Shown piece by piece: positions 25,202-38,164 of a stretch of 64,000 nucleotides of DNA. This DNA comes from Halictus rubicundus (Eukaryota; Arthropoda; Insecta; Hymenoptera; Halictidae), in NCBI RefSeq assembly GCF_050948215.1, contig NC_135152.1, forward strand, positions 9,148,310 to 9,212,309, given 5' to 3'. How positions within the stretch are numbered: position 1 is the stretch's first letter; every line of letters starts with the position of its first letter. Made by a program: the position numbers and the translations under genes. The notes beneath the pieces were generated by a model. The model saw nothing but the letters and a program-made list of their open reading frames with translations, searched no databases and had not been told where the DNA came from.

Positions 25202-28200
25202 TGACCCGATGCGAATACGTTCAGGAGAACTAGGTGACGAGAGGTCGTTGCTAAGTATGTTTATAATACAAAATCATCGTTACTGAACTTGATGGAGGAA
25301 GGAGGAGAAGCGAAAGTAGGGGGACAAGCATATGTAACCAACTCCTTCCGTCTTCGTCCTTAACAAGGTAAAATCGCAGTTACGCAGCCCTCGACGAAGA
25401 GGATGCGGATGCCTTGGTCCATCGGTATTTAATTAAACCCGACCGGCCGAGAAAAAAGTCGTTGATACGGGAAGCGATGGGTTTCGAGTAAGTAAACAGC
25501 GGACCGCGGTTCAAGCCCCGTTATGGGACAAACTCATTGACGTAGCCATAATTGAGAACGTAATCGTAATACGGCGCCATTGCTGAATACCAGTCCGGAT
25601 TCTCACTGATCTTCTCGGGGACCGCTATGTCCCCTCAAAAATTGCAATCCCGCAAACGATCATGTGATTTTCGAGGAACAAGGAAATAAACGACGGTCGT
25701 TTGATCGCAAACATACCGTTACACAACGTGTAATATCAATTACTCCTTACTGTTAATTACACTACACGAAATGCATTTGTTCTAGACTAGAAGTCCGATT
25801 CAGGACCTCCAAGAATGACATTCTGACTGCAAAGGTGTTCTCACGTTTGGATCTCTGCAATTCAGAGGTCTTCAAATCTGAATCTCTGAATCTCTGCGTG
25901 GCCAATTTTTTCCAGGCGAAGTTCCTTTTAAAGAGCATCGGATTTTCTATACTTCATAATGCAATATTTGATTTATCATAGTTCATTCTAGTAGAGCGCA
26001 GTTTTATTCTCCGTATGGTGTCAGTTTGGGATCAGTGTAACGTCTAAACACCGTACTGCGTATTAACGAAATTCTCCTATGCTTCTTCGGTTTTATCGAT
26101 CCTTTTTTCAAGCCTTGGGGGACATATTCTCACGAAATCCGGTTCTACTGGTTTTGGGGTTAGATTCAAAGGTGATGTCCAGCTACGGTGACTTAAAAAT
26201 CAGTACTTCTATTGATTAATAAACCACGTTACACCGTGTTAGATCAGTTTGTTCAAGAGGCTAGCAAATAGAACTCGCGTGGCGCGACCAGAGTGAAATG
26301 CGGAGTAATAATGTCGTATAACTTCTTTTCAGTAATAATTTTCTGAAATCTATGAAGAAATTCCTGAAATCATCATTATCGTGGACTGTTTCAAAAAATG
26401 CAAACGGCACTTCAGAAAATGTGTTCGCTGTTAATGTGTGAACGAAAGGGGGAATAAGCTCCGTGTAAATCTCTCTATACGCTTCTTGCCGCGGTATCTG
26501 ACAGAAATTAGTGGTTGATCGGTCGTTGGAATCTCAGGAGCCCCTCTCTCTTCCTCATTTTTGCTCGGAGCGTACGAATAAATGTAGGAATATTAGCGGC
26601 GCTCACATTACAGATTGTCACGGTCGCCGAGGGGGTGAAATTTATTACTTCAAATTGGTTACAAAATACGCCATAATTTTCATTTAATTTATGACCGTAC
26701 CGGCGAGTGTTGACGATGGCGGCTTGCGAGTACGTCTCCTTCGCGCAATATCATATGTACGAGGGCAATACGTGAGGCCGGTGCATTTAAATATTCATAC
26801 GCATGCATCACGTTTGCCTACATGGTCATTCTACGCATCAAATATGAACACTGATGTATAGTTTAACAATAATGTCTAAAATTACATGTTCCGTAAAAGC
26901 ACCAAAATCCTTTTTGCTAATATAATTCGAAAGAATATGGACTCGATTATTTACTGAAATTAAAAAGAATTTGTTATGCTCTATACTGTCCAATATACCA
27001 TACTTTTGTGAACTTCTCCTTCTTTCATCATCCTGTTGCAAATTTGGACCAGTAACGATTTAATTGTATTCTACAAAGATTTTGATCCGAACATATCTTG
27101 TAACCGAGCAATTCGGTATATTTTGTAAACGCCTCGTCGACTCGTATAATGGAATTGGATAACTATAGAATTGTTGTGGTATTTAAAAGTTCCACCCTAT
27201 ATGTGGATGTTACATGCAACAAACATTTTCTCCCTCCCAGCAGGTTGTTACTTTCTCTCCGCGCGCCCCTTTCCAGCAGGTTTAATTAAAAATCGAGCTT
27301 GTCGGAGTATCGGAGGGAAGAATAAATTTACCACGTAGGAACGATTAATTAGCATCCCATTCGCGAACATTCTTGTTGTACAACACGGGAGCTCACGTAA
27401 GGTTTGCCCCGACGAAAAAAGATTAAGAGCAAAATGATCTTATAAGTGAGACAATTTGTTCGTACCTCGGTAGCTCGCATCGGGTAATAAAAATTGCAAG
27501 AATAGTACGCGAAATACGTTTTCGAGATATACGACCCTGTGTTCCATGAACTATGTCCCCCGTTTCTTTAATCGTTGATCAAGGTTTAAGGAATAGAAAC
27601 AGACAGTTCGATTTTTTTATTATTTTTTTTTTTTTATTATTCAAATCGGTAAGGATAAAAAGACAAATAGTTTCTAATAAATATATTTTCAAAATTACAT
27701 CAAACGCTTCGACTATGGGCAGAATAAGATTATTTATACGTTGTATAAGATTTATAAATATCTACGATAAAAAACATTAATTTCTGGGAATTTAAATATA
27801 ATTGGCATATGTTCACAGAATCAAGGAAATGAAATGATATGTAACATGTAACACAATTATTCGTTTTAAATATTTGTAATTTGCTGATATTCTATTGGTG
27901 GACTTCTAACTAATAGAAAAAATCAACATCTCTTGAATCACATGATGTAAATACTTAATATATTTGGCTTGCGTCAAGAGCGAAATCGAAGACGACGTTG
28001 TTAGGGAGATTCACAATATTGGTAGACGAGATATGAGCGAAGGAAAAATCATTCTTCCGACGACGAACGTTTCTCTTGACAAGAGAAAAGCATTTTCCTC
28101 TATGAGAGCGATGATGATGGTCAAGGCGTAACTTCTGGATGGCAACAGTATCGAATTTATTCAATATTGAGTCAACCAATGCGATTATTATTATATTATT

Positions 28201-28962
28201 TAGATCCATTTGGGCAGTTTTTTAACCATTTTGTTAAACATATTTTTAAAGGTGCTTTATCTGGATCTTCTTATTGCGTCCAATTAAAGTGCCTTCAATT
28301 AAAATTTATCACTAGGATCTGAGTGTCTAGTTTATATTTTCAAAATATTGGGTCAAAATAAACTCAAGCACCGCCATCCAAGAGTTAAATGATGTAAATG
28401 ATTCCGAGAAAGTAAGGAATCTTGTTATCTACGTTATTGTTAATTATTCTTAATCTATGTCAATGGTACATTCAGGGTCCTCCAACTTTTTCTAGTCGTC
28501 TTACGCTTCTTGAAGATTTGCAAGGTCATAATCTCACATTCTGCAAATGACATTCGTCTTCAAATGTCCATCACAGTGTCTTTTCTTGCATTTATAACGC
28601 ACCCATCTCCATGTATTTTTATCTTAACGCACACGTCATACATCATACTTCATTAGCACATACATCATCGTACTTCTTATCTTCGTGCACTCAGCGCATA
28701 CATCGTCGTCTTCGTCCTCTCCTGCGACGATAATCAGTGCTCACCGACCCCCCCCCCCCAACCCCCGTCCCAATTCTGATACCTTTGTAGATTAGTAAGA
28801 AAAAAAGGAACCGGACAAACGGGACAGAAATCCGAGTTCTCGAGATTAGGATTGACTAGGGGTCCTAATTTAGAACTGGCCAGTCAACACGCCTTAACAA
28901 TCATTGCCAAGGAGCCATACAACATTTTCTGGTTGTCTCATAGGTCTGGGGGGTCCTCATCG

Positions 28963-29044
<82 letters not shown>

Positions 29045-29159
29045 AAATTTTCGATCGCATAGTTATATAAACTTTCAAAATAATAAATTAATATTCAACA
29101 ACACATAAAAAATAATTAATCTTCCATATACTTAAAGCATATATGTATATAACAATAAA
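25202..29159. other. Gene-free stretch
   Basis: No supported gene. It contains AT-rich DNA, a 12-C run at 28748-28759, and a long (TA)n tract. The minus frame at 27955-28209 (84 codons) has no recognisable motif and codon use typical of AT-rich non-coding DNA. Confidence 0.5.
28966..29045. repeat. (TA)n microsatellite
   Basis: About 80 bp of TA repeats with a single interruption (ATG) near 29030. It lies just downstream of the 3' end of the 183-residue unknown gene. Confidence 0.95.
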
Positions 29160-30048
29160 TTACAATATGTGGCACTGACAACGAAGGCAATCCTCAGTAC
29201 ATCCATGATACTGCATAAACTTTAAATCCGGAGATGGTTGAGTTGGTCCTAAATTCAGAGAATCTTCACTTTCTTCGCTTAGCTCTTCAATACTAAAAGT
29301 ATCAGTCAAATCTTGTTTGTGCTTAGATAACTCTTTCGACTTCGATGTTGGGAACAGAGTCATTTCACCTTCACTATAAAATTGTGAAACATTAATTATA
29401 CAATATTTCACAATTATTACATTTATATACATTCACAATTATAACACAGTTATACAAAAAAGGTATAGTTGAATTCTCAAAAAATTCATATTCATTGAGA
29501 TTTTTCTTTACCTTTCACTGTCGCTATGCCAATACTCCACAAGAGGAAGATGCTCTTTGTTTTTAGTTGGTATGGGAAGTCTTTGAATCGAGATCAAACC
29601 AGCAGTACTGCTACCACTATTACCTCCTTTATCGAATTTTGGTAACTTTATGTAGTCTGAGCTTCGCTGAATACGTTTTGCTTGTTCAATCCGTGCCTCT
29701 ATGCAGTGTGCAAAATATTGAAATGAGTGCTCCAACACAGGATATTAATATTATTACACAAACATGATATAAGATAAATTAACAAGTACCTAGCTTCTTT
29801 TGTAGCTGCTTAGTAGTAGAGTTGTGTTGAGATGTTTGTGTCTGATTGCTGCTGCAGCTACTATCGCTTCCCTAAAAAGTATTCAATGTTACATTATAGA
29901 ATGATATACTTTCATTCAATGTTATGTCTACCTAACAAACTTAAAGGGTAAAGTGAAATGTGGTATATTATATATTTACCAAGAAAAGCCTTTCATCTTC
30001 TATGCGTCCAGTGTTTTTTGGGTCACTGTCAATTCCACTATCTTCCAT
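29160..30048 (-). CDS. Unrecognised four-exon gene, 183-residue acidic protein
   Basis: Exons on the minus strand are 30048-29980, 29871-29790, 29698-29512 and 29373-29160. Every intron is GT-AG (donors GTAAAT, GTACTT, GTAAAG; acceptors TTTTTAG, GCATAG, TTATAG), and phases join to one frame of 183 codons plus stop. The start ATG (TGTCATGG) opens MEDSGIDSDP. Residues ~43-62 are a charged, probably helical segment (QLQKKLEARIEQAKRIQ). The middle is Ser/Gly- and Pro-containing, and residues ~115-150 are Ser/Glu-rich. The end is cysteine-rich, with Cys 171, 175, 178 and 180. The last four residues, CHIL, formally resemble a CaaX box with a geranylgeranyl-type final Leu. There is no signal peptide or membrane segment. 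I do not recognise the family. DNAI1 starts divergently about 1 kb away. Confidence 0.7.
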
Positions 30049-31112
30049 GACAAAATAAAATGTTATACTACATCAAACATTTATATTCTTACCTCATCTG
30101 GAAGAAAACAACACTTTTTCAGACTAAAAATCAAACATGTTTCTTACATAACCATACATGCATATGTATGAATTTCTCATGAAATAACTAAGAATATACC
30201 TCTTTTTATTTAAACATATAATAGTAATGCACAAAATCCATTTATAATATACACACAGTCATTGTTTGTACACAGGTACTTTGAACAGGTACTTGAAAAA
30301 TAATTATTTATTCTTGAATATAACATAATGCACAAATAATATATGTTGAGTTGCACGTAAATATACTTAGAAGCGTACGATTTTTTAATATTTACTCACA
30401 AGTATTTGTGTATGAGTCTGACTTTATCTATAAGTACCAAGCATGCTTGCATTATCATGGTATGTTCTGTTATTGATTTTCTTTCATGTATATAACCACA
30501 GAGATTATTACCAGTTATTTGAATGAAATAGAGATAAACTTTTACACAAATATATATGCTGTACTTCTACTTAAATGTATAAATATACATTCTGTAATTT
30601 CAAATAAAAATAAAATATTTTCTGAATTAAGAAATTACATTAAACTTTATACATTTTTGATACCAATATTATAATATTACAAATTTAATAAATTGATCTA
30701 AAATACGGTATAACAATTCTTGGGATGTACATGGAATATTATTTGAATGGTACTACATATATGTATACAACAATATAACATGTTTCCTAAGCAACTAAAA
30801 CTTTCTCTAGTCTTGCACAGGCAAATTGAATCTAGAGAACTTCAGATCTTTTTCTAATGTATGTTTATTACATTAAAATAGTGTTTGCTATTTATAGAAT
30901 ATATTCAGAAATTTAGTTTATATAAAACAACCAAAAATTTTATACATCGCTTATATAAAAAAAAAATTTAATATTCTTTGACATATTGTAAAAATTTTGG
31001 GTGAATACTTTTTTGATGATTACTGTAATTAAAGTGTAAAATAAATTAGAATACACAATTATTGTATTATATTTTTATATGCAGTTACATAATAAATTGA
31101 GAAGCTGATACA
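30049..31112. promoter_or_regulatory. AT-rich divergent intergenic region
   Basis: About 1.06 kb of very AT-rich DNA lies between the start of the unknown minus-strand gene and the ATG of DNAI1. It should hold both promoters and 5' leaders. I see no convincing TATA/initiator arrangement that can be told apart from the base composition. Confidence 0.4.
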
Positions 31113-34100
31113 ATGTCACACGCAAGGAGATCAGTATCGAAGGTGTCAGATCGGGATGTAAGAGTTAGTAGTTCATAGTTGGAACACGAAATTAAATTGT
31201 ATAAATGTTATTTATTGAAATTTATTTTATGTACACAGCACATGAGTGTTGCACGGAGTCGTGTAGATTTTGTTGGAGCTGGTGATATGGATTGGATGCG
31301 TGGAAAAGTTCTTCTCAAGCCAGACGATCAGCTGCAATTGACAGAAGAAGTACAAGCCTACGTTCATTGCTAAAAAACATTAATACACTATATATTTCAA
31401 TTATATATTTCTTAGAAATATCCATTTGCATCACAATGTGTGTTAAATTTGTAGGAACTGCAAGAGGAGATTGCAAGAGTCCTCACTATTCACAATACAA
31501 GAATACCAGATTCTCTAGTGGAATGGTCGTGGAAATTGAAAGAATTCATAAAATTGCCTCCTCCTCCACATTTAGTAACGCTCTTAAGTGTGCCAGGAAC
31601 TATATTACACAAGGATTCTGAAGAAGCAAAAGTACAATTAGCTGGTGGACTTATTGGTGAGACTCCATAAAAGCAAATTTATTTATCATGTTTATAGTCA
31701 CTGTAATATTTAAATGAAATTATACAGCTCTCTTTTTATAGTGGAAAGTCTTCACGATGTGACTCAAATGTTAGGTGATGATGAAGACGAGGATGAAGAA
31801 GGTGAAGATGAAGAAGAAGAAGAAGAAGAAGAAAGGGAAGACAAGGCGGAAGAAGAAGTGGAAGGTATAACATGACCAGTTGTAGTAATATTAAAAAGTT
31901 TTATGGATCACTACATATATTTTTATAGATGATGCAAAAGATGTTGAGGAGGAACAAAAGGAACCTGAGGTTGAAGTTGAACCAGATGAAGAAGAAGTAG
32001 AAACAGCGAAACCTAAAAAAATTCCAAACCAATTTAATTTTTGTGAAAGGGCTGCCCTAACATATACAAATCCTTTACGAGTAAGATAACATAACATTGA
32101 ATTGTAATTGGATAAAATATTCGCCTGATTTTATAATAATGTTATAGGAAGTGAGTACACAAACAGTACCACCTCCAACAGGAATATTTAATGCACACGT
32201 TTTTCAATGGACAATCTTTGATGAGTATCAGGTTGGTATATATTTTTATTTTGAATTCGTTGACTTAAAAATACATAAGTGATTTGTACACTTTCATTTT
32301 AGGAAGACTTCGCGCAACAACAACGTGAAAAAGAAAAAGAAAAGAGAGTTCCAATTTTACAACTAAAAAAGGATGACATGAAAAAGCAAGCACAAACACA
32401 ATCCATGGCAATGTCGTGTCGAATGTTACAAGCAGCAAAAACGTTGGAACGAATGGTGAATCAAAATATTTTCGATGATATAGCACAAGGTGACTACTAT
32501 TTACATAATAATAGTGTACTCGATGAAATATATAGACAAATACTTTCAGATTACAGATATTGGGATGATCCAAGTGATGAATTTAAGGATGGAGAAGGAT
32601 CGTTACTACCTTTATGGAAATTCAGTTTCGAAAGAACTAAAAAACACGATGTCACGGATTTATGCTTTAATGGCAGATATTATGACTTATTTGCAGTAGC
32701 TTATGGAACAAGTTAATACAAAATGTTAAATTTTTGATATCTCGTGTTTATACATATACTCATATATGTATAATTGCAGTGTCATTTAATAGTCCAATAA
32801 CAAGTGGAAAAGTCTGCTTATTTAGTTTAAAAAATCCATCGTATCCAGAATGGATCTGTCCAATAGAATCCCCAGTAATGTCTTTAGCCTTCAGTGAACA
32901 ACATCCACATCTTTTAGTCATTGGTAAATAAGTAAAATTTATGTAACAGTGTATGACAATAATATTGATCTTCATCTTTATAATTAAGGTACTATGGATG
33001 GTGCTGTTGCTGTGTATAATGTCATGTTGCCACCGACAGCTCCGCAATATAAAAGTAATGATGTTGGTCAAAAGCATGGAGGAATAGTCTGGGAGGTTTG
33101 TTAAATTTTAAAATCATGTTAACATGCAAATCAGCAATTTCATCAGTAATTTGATGTTTATTTATTAAGGTATGTTGGGCACCCGATACGGAAGAGGGTA
33201 ATTTGGCATTCTACAGTGTCAGTATTGATGGAAAAATAAATTACTGGATATTACATCAAAATGATCTTGGATTGACAACTGTGATGACACTTATCCTAGA
33301 CCGACCTCCAATACCGGGTCCAGATGGTACTATGATTACCCTTAAAGGTAATCAATCTTAATGCATAATATGTAAAGATGTGCGTGAAGGGTGAGGTTTT
33401 CTAAAAATTTCGGGAATTGGACACCTCTAACAATATTGAAATCATGTTGCATATTAAAAAAACAATGTTTCTATTTTCTTAGGATGTGGAACATGTCTAG
33501 CATTTCATCCTGCAGATCCAAATGTATTCTTAGTAGGAACAGAAGAAGGAACAATTTACAAATGTAACACAGCATATAGTAGCGTTTATATGAAAACTTA
33601 TAATGAAGCACACAATATGCCAGTGTACCGAATAGTATTCAATAAATTTAATTCTAGCATTTTTGCAAGTTGTTCGGGTGACTGGAGAATAAAAATATGG
33701 GAGGATAATAGAATGTAAGATTCGTGCAACCAGTATTATATATAAACAGCTAGTATTGCAACACTGGTTATATATTTAATTCGTTATAGGGAACCTTTGT
33801 TTATGTTTGATCTTGGTGTTCCAATTGGAGATGTTGAATGGGCACCATACAGTTCAACAGTATTGGCTTGTGTTTCGAATGATGGAAAAGTCACAGTGTT
33901 TGATTTAAATGTAAACAAATATAGACCAATATGTAGTCAAGCAGTTGTTAGTAAAAAGAAGAATAAATTAACTCGTCTAGCATTTAATAACCAACTGCCG
34001 TTTATTATTGTTGGTGATGATAAGTAAGTATTAAACAAACATGTGAGACTCCCATTTAAATAATTTGATTTTTACATTTTCTATAGAGGTACGGTCACTA

Positions 34101-34264
34101 CTTTAAAACTCTCGCCAAATCTTAGAATAAAAGTGAAACCAACGAAGAGGCAAATGCATTTAACGCACAGAGACTTAGAAATTATGAAATTAGAAAAGCT
34201 ACTAAGCTTTGTACGTGAACCGTCCGTGTTAATACCACCGCAGGATGTACGGGTAGTAACATAG
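31113..34264 (+). CDS. DNAI1: Axonemal dynein intermediate chain 1
   Basis: Fourteen exons: 31113-31157, 31239-31349, 31455-31656, 31742-31864, 31929-32080, 32148-32231, 32303-32489, 32550-32711, 32780-32923, 32989-33095, 33170-33347, 33483-33714, 33790-34023, 34087-34264. Phases are consistent and give 712 residues, close to human DNAI1 (699). Family-specific blocks include KPDDQLQLTEE (exon 2), NQFNFCERAALTYTNPLR (exon 5), ERMVNQNIFDDIAQ (exon 7) and LLPLWKFSFE (exon 8). Residues ~335-690 form the WD40 propeller, with HNMPVYRIVFN, SCSGDWRIKIWED, DVEWAPYSSTVLACVSNDGK and IIVGDDKGTV. Exon 4 encodes a poly-Glu run from a GAA repeat. The product is an outer-dynein-arm subunit that helps attach the arm to doublet microtubules in motile axonemes, in insects mainly sperm. 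Intron 8 uses a weak donor (GTTAAT). Intron 7 is unusual and is listed separately. Confidence 0.95.
32490..32549 (+). other. DNAI1: 60-nt in-frame, stop-free intron 7 of DNAI1
   Basis: Bounded by GTGACT and TTTCAG. Removal joins IAQ directly to DYRYWDD, matching the spacing I know from vertebrate DNAI1. Retention would insert 20 residues (starting GDYYLHNNS) without a stop or frame change. Its length is a multiple of three and the donor is weak. Confidence 0.7.
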
Positions 34265-34283
34265 TAAAATTATATTTCTATCA

Positions 34284-34289
34284 AATAAA
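34284..34289 (+). terminator. Polyadenylation signal of DNAI1
   Basis: AATAAA lies 19 nt past the TAG stop of DNAI1, followed by a short A run. This implies a very short 3' UTR. Confidence 0.6.
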
Positions 34290-35945
34290 AAAACCTTATT
34301 CCTTACAAAAACGTGTTCGTATTACTTCCTTAATGTAACTTATGTATGTAAATACAGTAAGGAATCGATTTTATAAAATTCCTAAATATTTAATTATAAG
34401 CTCGTTCATGTATCTACATTAAGATGTAGCAAAAAGGTATGACATTTTGTTTTATAAACAGTAACATTTTATTAATATTTGCTATAACAGAAAATACATA
34501 TTAATATTGTAGGGAGTAATAGATTCTTACATTGTGCGTTTTTAAAAATAAACGTTATTAAAAATCCTACAATATCTATGTCTTTATAAATGAATTGGCA
34601 CTAAATTTAGAATACATTAAAAATATTACTATAACTTACAAGTATAATGTTGGTATACAGACTTGCTACAACATATGTGTTCTAGACTAGAAGCAAATAT
34701 TAACGATTATGAAACTACTTTAATATACTGTTCTATAAATAGCATTATTTATGTTAAATTTTTTGCAATTCCATACACATAACAGCACTGACTTTTTTTC
34801 AATAAAAGATTATTCATAAATTCCCTTAAAGAATAATGGAATAATTTTACAAAATTGGTTTACATAAGTAAGTTTTACATGTAATAGGTTGCATGTAAAA
34901 TCTTCTGTAAATTGCAAAAGCAGAAAAAGGAAACTGCAAAAGCAGAATAATAACAGTAAGTTTAATTATTTACTGATACATTAAGTATCATAGTAAGCAC
35001 TGGTTATCACAGTGTCTTTTGTCTACTTTTAATTTTTAAAATAAATATTACTGAAATAATCTACAATATTTTATAATAAAATCTTAAATATTAAAGTATT
35101 TGATATACAATTAAGATATGTCTTTAAATTAAATGTTTTGTAAACGCATATATAGAAAGATTATATATCACAGTAACATTAGTCAATGAGATTCATAATC
35201 CATATGAATACTTTCAAAATATATAAGATAAAATAATACTGATGAAATTGTAAATGATAATTTGTACTACAGGTTTAACCAAATGGTATAAAATGATACA
35301 AAAAGCAGAGAAAATTATTGAAACAGAAACTGCTTCAAATCTTTGGCACATCAATTCATTTTATGGAATTAAATAAAAATCCACCATTTTTATCATTACA
35401 CTTAACAACACTCAAAAATTCATTTTTAAAAATTGTAAATACACAAAATGTAACAAGTTTCAAAATTTGTTTTAGGAACTTGTGAACATACGACAATTTA
35501 TTAATAATAAATTTAAAAATAAATTAATTTTCATATCAAGAATGAATAATTATGTCAAAGTAATTAAAAGCGTAATTAAATACCTTCATAACTTTTTATG
35601 AAACTAAGAAAATATGTAAGATCTACATTTTTAAGTATATTTTGTAAAACGTTTCTTTTATTCTTATACTGATGAACTATCGAAATTAGCAATCATTCTT
35701 ATTTTACGACACCATTTATTAACTTTTATAAATCGTCGGAAAATAATATATCTCAAGTGGAAATTCTACGATGCGAGACCTAATTTACATTCTTATTAGA
35801 AGATATTAGTTCCGATATTTAAGATGGTAATAAAAAATGTAAAATCTGATTAAGTATAGAAATAGTTATTAAATATGTAATTAAAATTATACCTTAACAC
35901 AGAAATATTTTCTGCTTCTAACTGTAGCTTTTCCTAGAAAGTGAA
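34290..35945. other. AT-rich intergenic region between convergent DNAI1 and FKRP
   Basis: About 1.65 kb of strongly AT-rich DNA with no supported open frame. It lies between the 3' ends of two convergent genes and contains many AATAAA/ATTAAA-like words on both strands, so alternative 3' ends could overlap here. Confidence 0.5.
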
Positions 35946-35951
35946 TTTATT
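35946..35951 (-). terminator. Polyadenylation signal of FKRP
   Basis: AATAAA on the minus strand (TTTATT on plus) begins 12 nt beyond the FKRP TAG stop. Longer 3' UTRs using later signals are possible. Confidence 0.45.
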
Positions 35952-35963
35952 TAAGTATAAAGT

Positions 35964-37879
35964 CTAAAAAGAAATTTTTCCAGGAAGTTCTGGATTTTCT
36001 ATCACACCTTTAAAATACTTCAATTCTAAAAAGTCCCTAATATTGTTCGGACATGGCACTTGCCTACCAGCAAATTCAATACTTGACATTGGATGAAGAA
36101 ACTGTTCCGGGAAATTTCTTTGGTTTAAAAACCATGCAGCCTTGATCATAGAACCATTTTTCGAATAAAATGGAAGAATGTTCACATTCAAATGATTGAT
36201 CTTTGAATATTGCACTTTAAAAAACTCCCCTTCTGTTGCTTTTTCCCAGACAAAACCGTCATTATCAATAATGGGTTTACTCATGGCCTTGATTAACCAT
36301 GGCGATCGTTCAAGGTCATCACGATTTACACCTATTTGTACTTCATAATCCCATGGTAAAATATCACCATTTTTCATAGCACCAAGTAAAGATCCTCCCT
36401 CTAACCAAAATCTGACACCAACTTCTTCTAATTTATCAAACACGTGGTGAGCAACTTTTCTTAATCCTGAGAGGCAACAAGGTGGTGTATATCGTTTTTG
36501 ATAAAGATATGATGGTACACCATTTATAATTGATCCAAAACATCTACTGGTTTCCCTTGAACAACCATACCATTCTATAGTATCCGATTCCCTTACAACT
36601 TTTTTAATCCCCAACTTCTCAAACATTATTCGCTCACGATTTAGATGTAACTGCTGTAACTTCCATTGTGACTGTTGATTTCTGTATAATATCTTTCCTT
36701 CGTTCATTTGATAATTTGAGAGTATATGAACCTAGTGACAAGAAATAATCCAATGGAATATACATATATACACAATATTACAAGACGTATGCGAGAATCT
36801 GAAAATGTTGGGGGAAAATTTTGGGATTCTCGCACACCTCTACTTATTACACATTTGAAAATAGAGAATTTAAATGACTGTATATCTTTAAAGTATGTTA
36901 AAACTCTGTGATAATAATAACTGTAAACATATTAATATAATTTCAAAGTAATAAAAAGGTACACAAAATTACTGCAATGACCCAATAATTTTTTCATTAC
37001 TATTATATAAATAATAAAATACAGTATAAATATATAAAATATTTGAGAGTAAAATTAAATAGAAATTACCAACCTTCGAACTTATTGCAGTAGTCTGAAT
37101 GTACAATGCATCCGTGAAAGGTAACAGGAAAGGATCAGTTAATTTCCTCAGTAATCTTGTCTCAATAATAGTAGCATGTTTTCCAGTTACACTGTCGCAA
37201 ACATTGCCATCAATTCGTGAAAACTTGAGGCTCCATTCTCTTACTTTTAAATCTATACTAATGCAATTCAAAGTTGCTTTTCCTATTGGTACAATTACTA
37301 TACCTAGTTTCGCTGCATGTGATACAGTCTCCTGTAACAAAGTAATTTTGCTCAAATGTTAATTAAGCTGATTAAAATTATGTATCTTAACGACGCAGAC
37401 ACAAAGATCCTCACCTGCACGACTTGTTTATTAGTAAATCGGCTTGCATCAGGTAAAAATAATGCGTATTTCGTACGCACATAGAAAAGTGGATTTCTTT
37501 CATCGTAAGATGCATTGAAATCTGGTTGTAAATTTATTAGTTTCACATTTTGCATACTGTCATTGGCAAAATCCAATTCTAATGGAGGGTATGGTAATTC
37601 GTTAGATACTATTAAAATTGGAATAGTAGGAAAAAACTCTAAAACAGATTCCACTGTGGAAGCTACATCATTCTCGAAGTTTTCAAACTGTCGTATAACC
37701 ACAGTAACAAGACGCGCTAAACGGCGATGAAGTTTTTGCGGGGGATCAGTTGTCACCGCGTTTGGTGTCAACAATCTCAATGTGTTTTGCGCTGCAAATA
37801 ACCTCCATATTCTGTGCCATATAATAATATTACCTAATAGTGTAAGCACTAACAATGTTTTGACAAACTTAAGACGCAT
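35964..37879 (-). CDS. FKRP: Fukutin-related protein (ribitol-5-phosphate transferase family)
   Basis: Three phase-0 exons (37879-37415, 37331-37074, 36731-35964) give 496 residues, against 495 in human FKRP. I start at the ATG giving MRLKFVKTLLV, since the frame further upstream has no ATG. Residues ~5-27 are a type II membrane anchor. Sequons NDS (106) and NAS (122) lie in the stem domain. The catalytic half has WYGCSRETSRCFGS and YTPPCC, retaining all four zinc-finger cysteines (298, 305, 326, 327), then FWLEGGSLLGAMKNGDILPW, FVWEKATEGEFFKVQYS and a C-terminal FLELK...VIENP. In vertebrates the enzyme adds ribitol-5-phosphate from CDP-ribitol to the core M3 glycan of alpha-dystroglycan in the Golgi. 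Here the DxDxD motif reads DYEVQ (369-373) and the later HVD reads NVN (Asn 425), so three expected metal ligands are replaced. Confidence 0.95.
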
Positions 37880-38164
37880 CGTTATCGTGTGTTCTGTAAT
37901 ATCATCGTATGTCCAATTTTCTACCAATTAATATTCATATCATAACACTTTCCTATATCGTTTTCAATATTACTTCACGACACGACACTTTCTGCACTTC
38001 CATTTATTTTTATCAAGTAATACCAACATCAGAGAGAGAATTTTCTCTCTGCCAACAGAGAGGCGATGAGAGCAGAGTAGAAATGAGAGTGCACACGCCC
38101 GAGACTTTAGCACAGACGAGGTACAGGAGTAGACAAAACACCCAATGTATTTTTTTGTCTCACA

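Noticed and set aside
27955..28209. 84-codon minus-strand open frame with a His/Arg run
   Set aside because: AT-rich background composition, no splice or promoter context and no domain.
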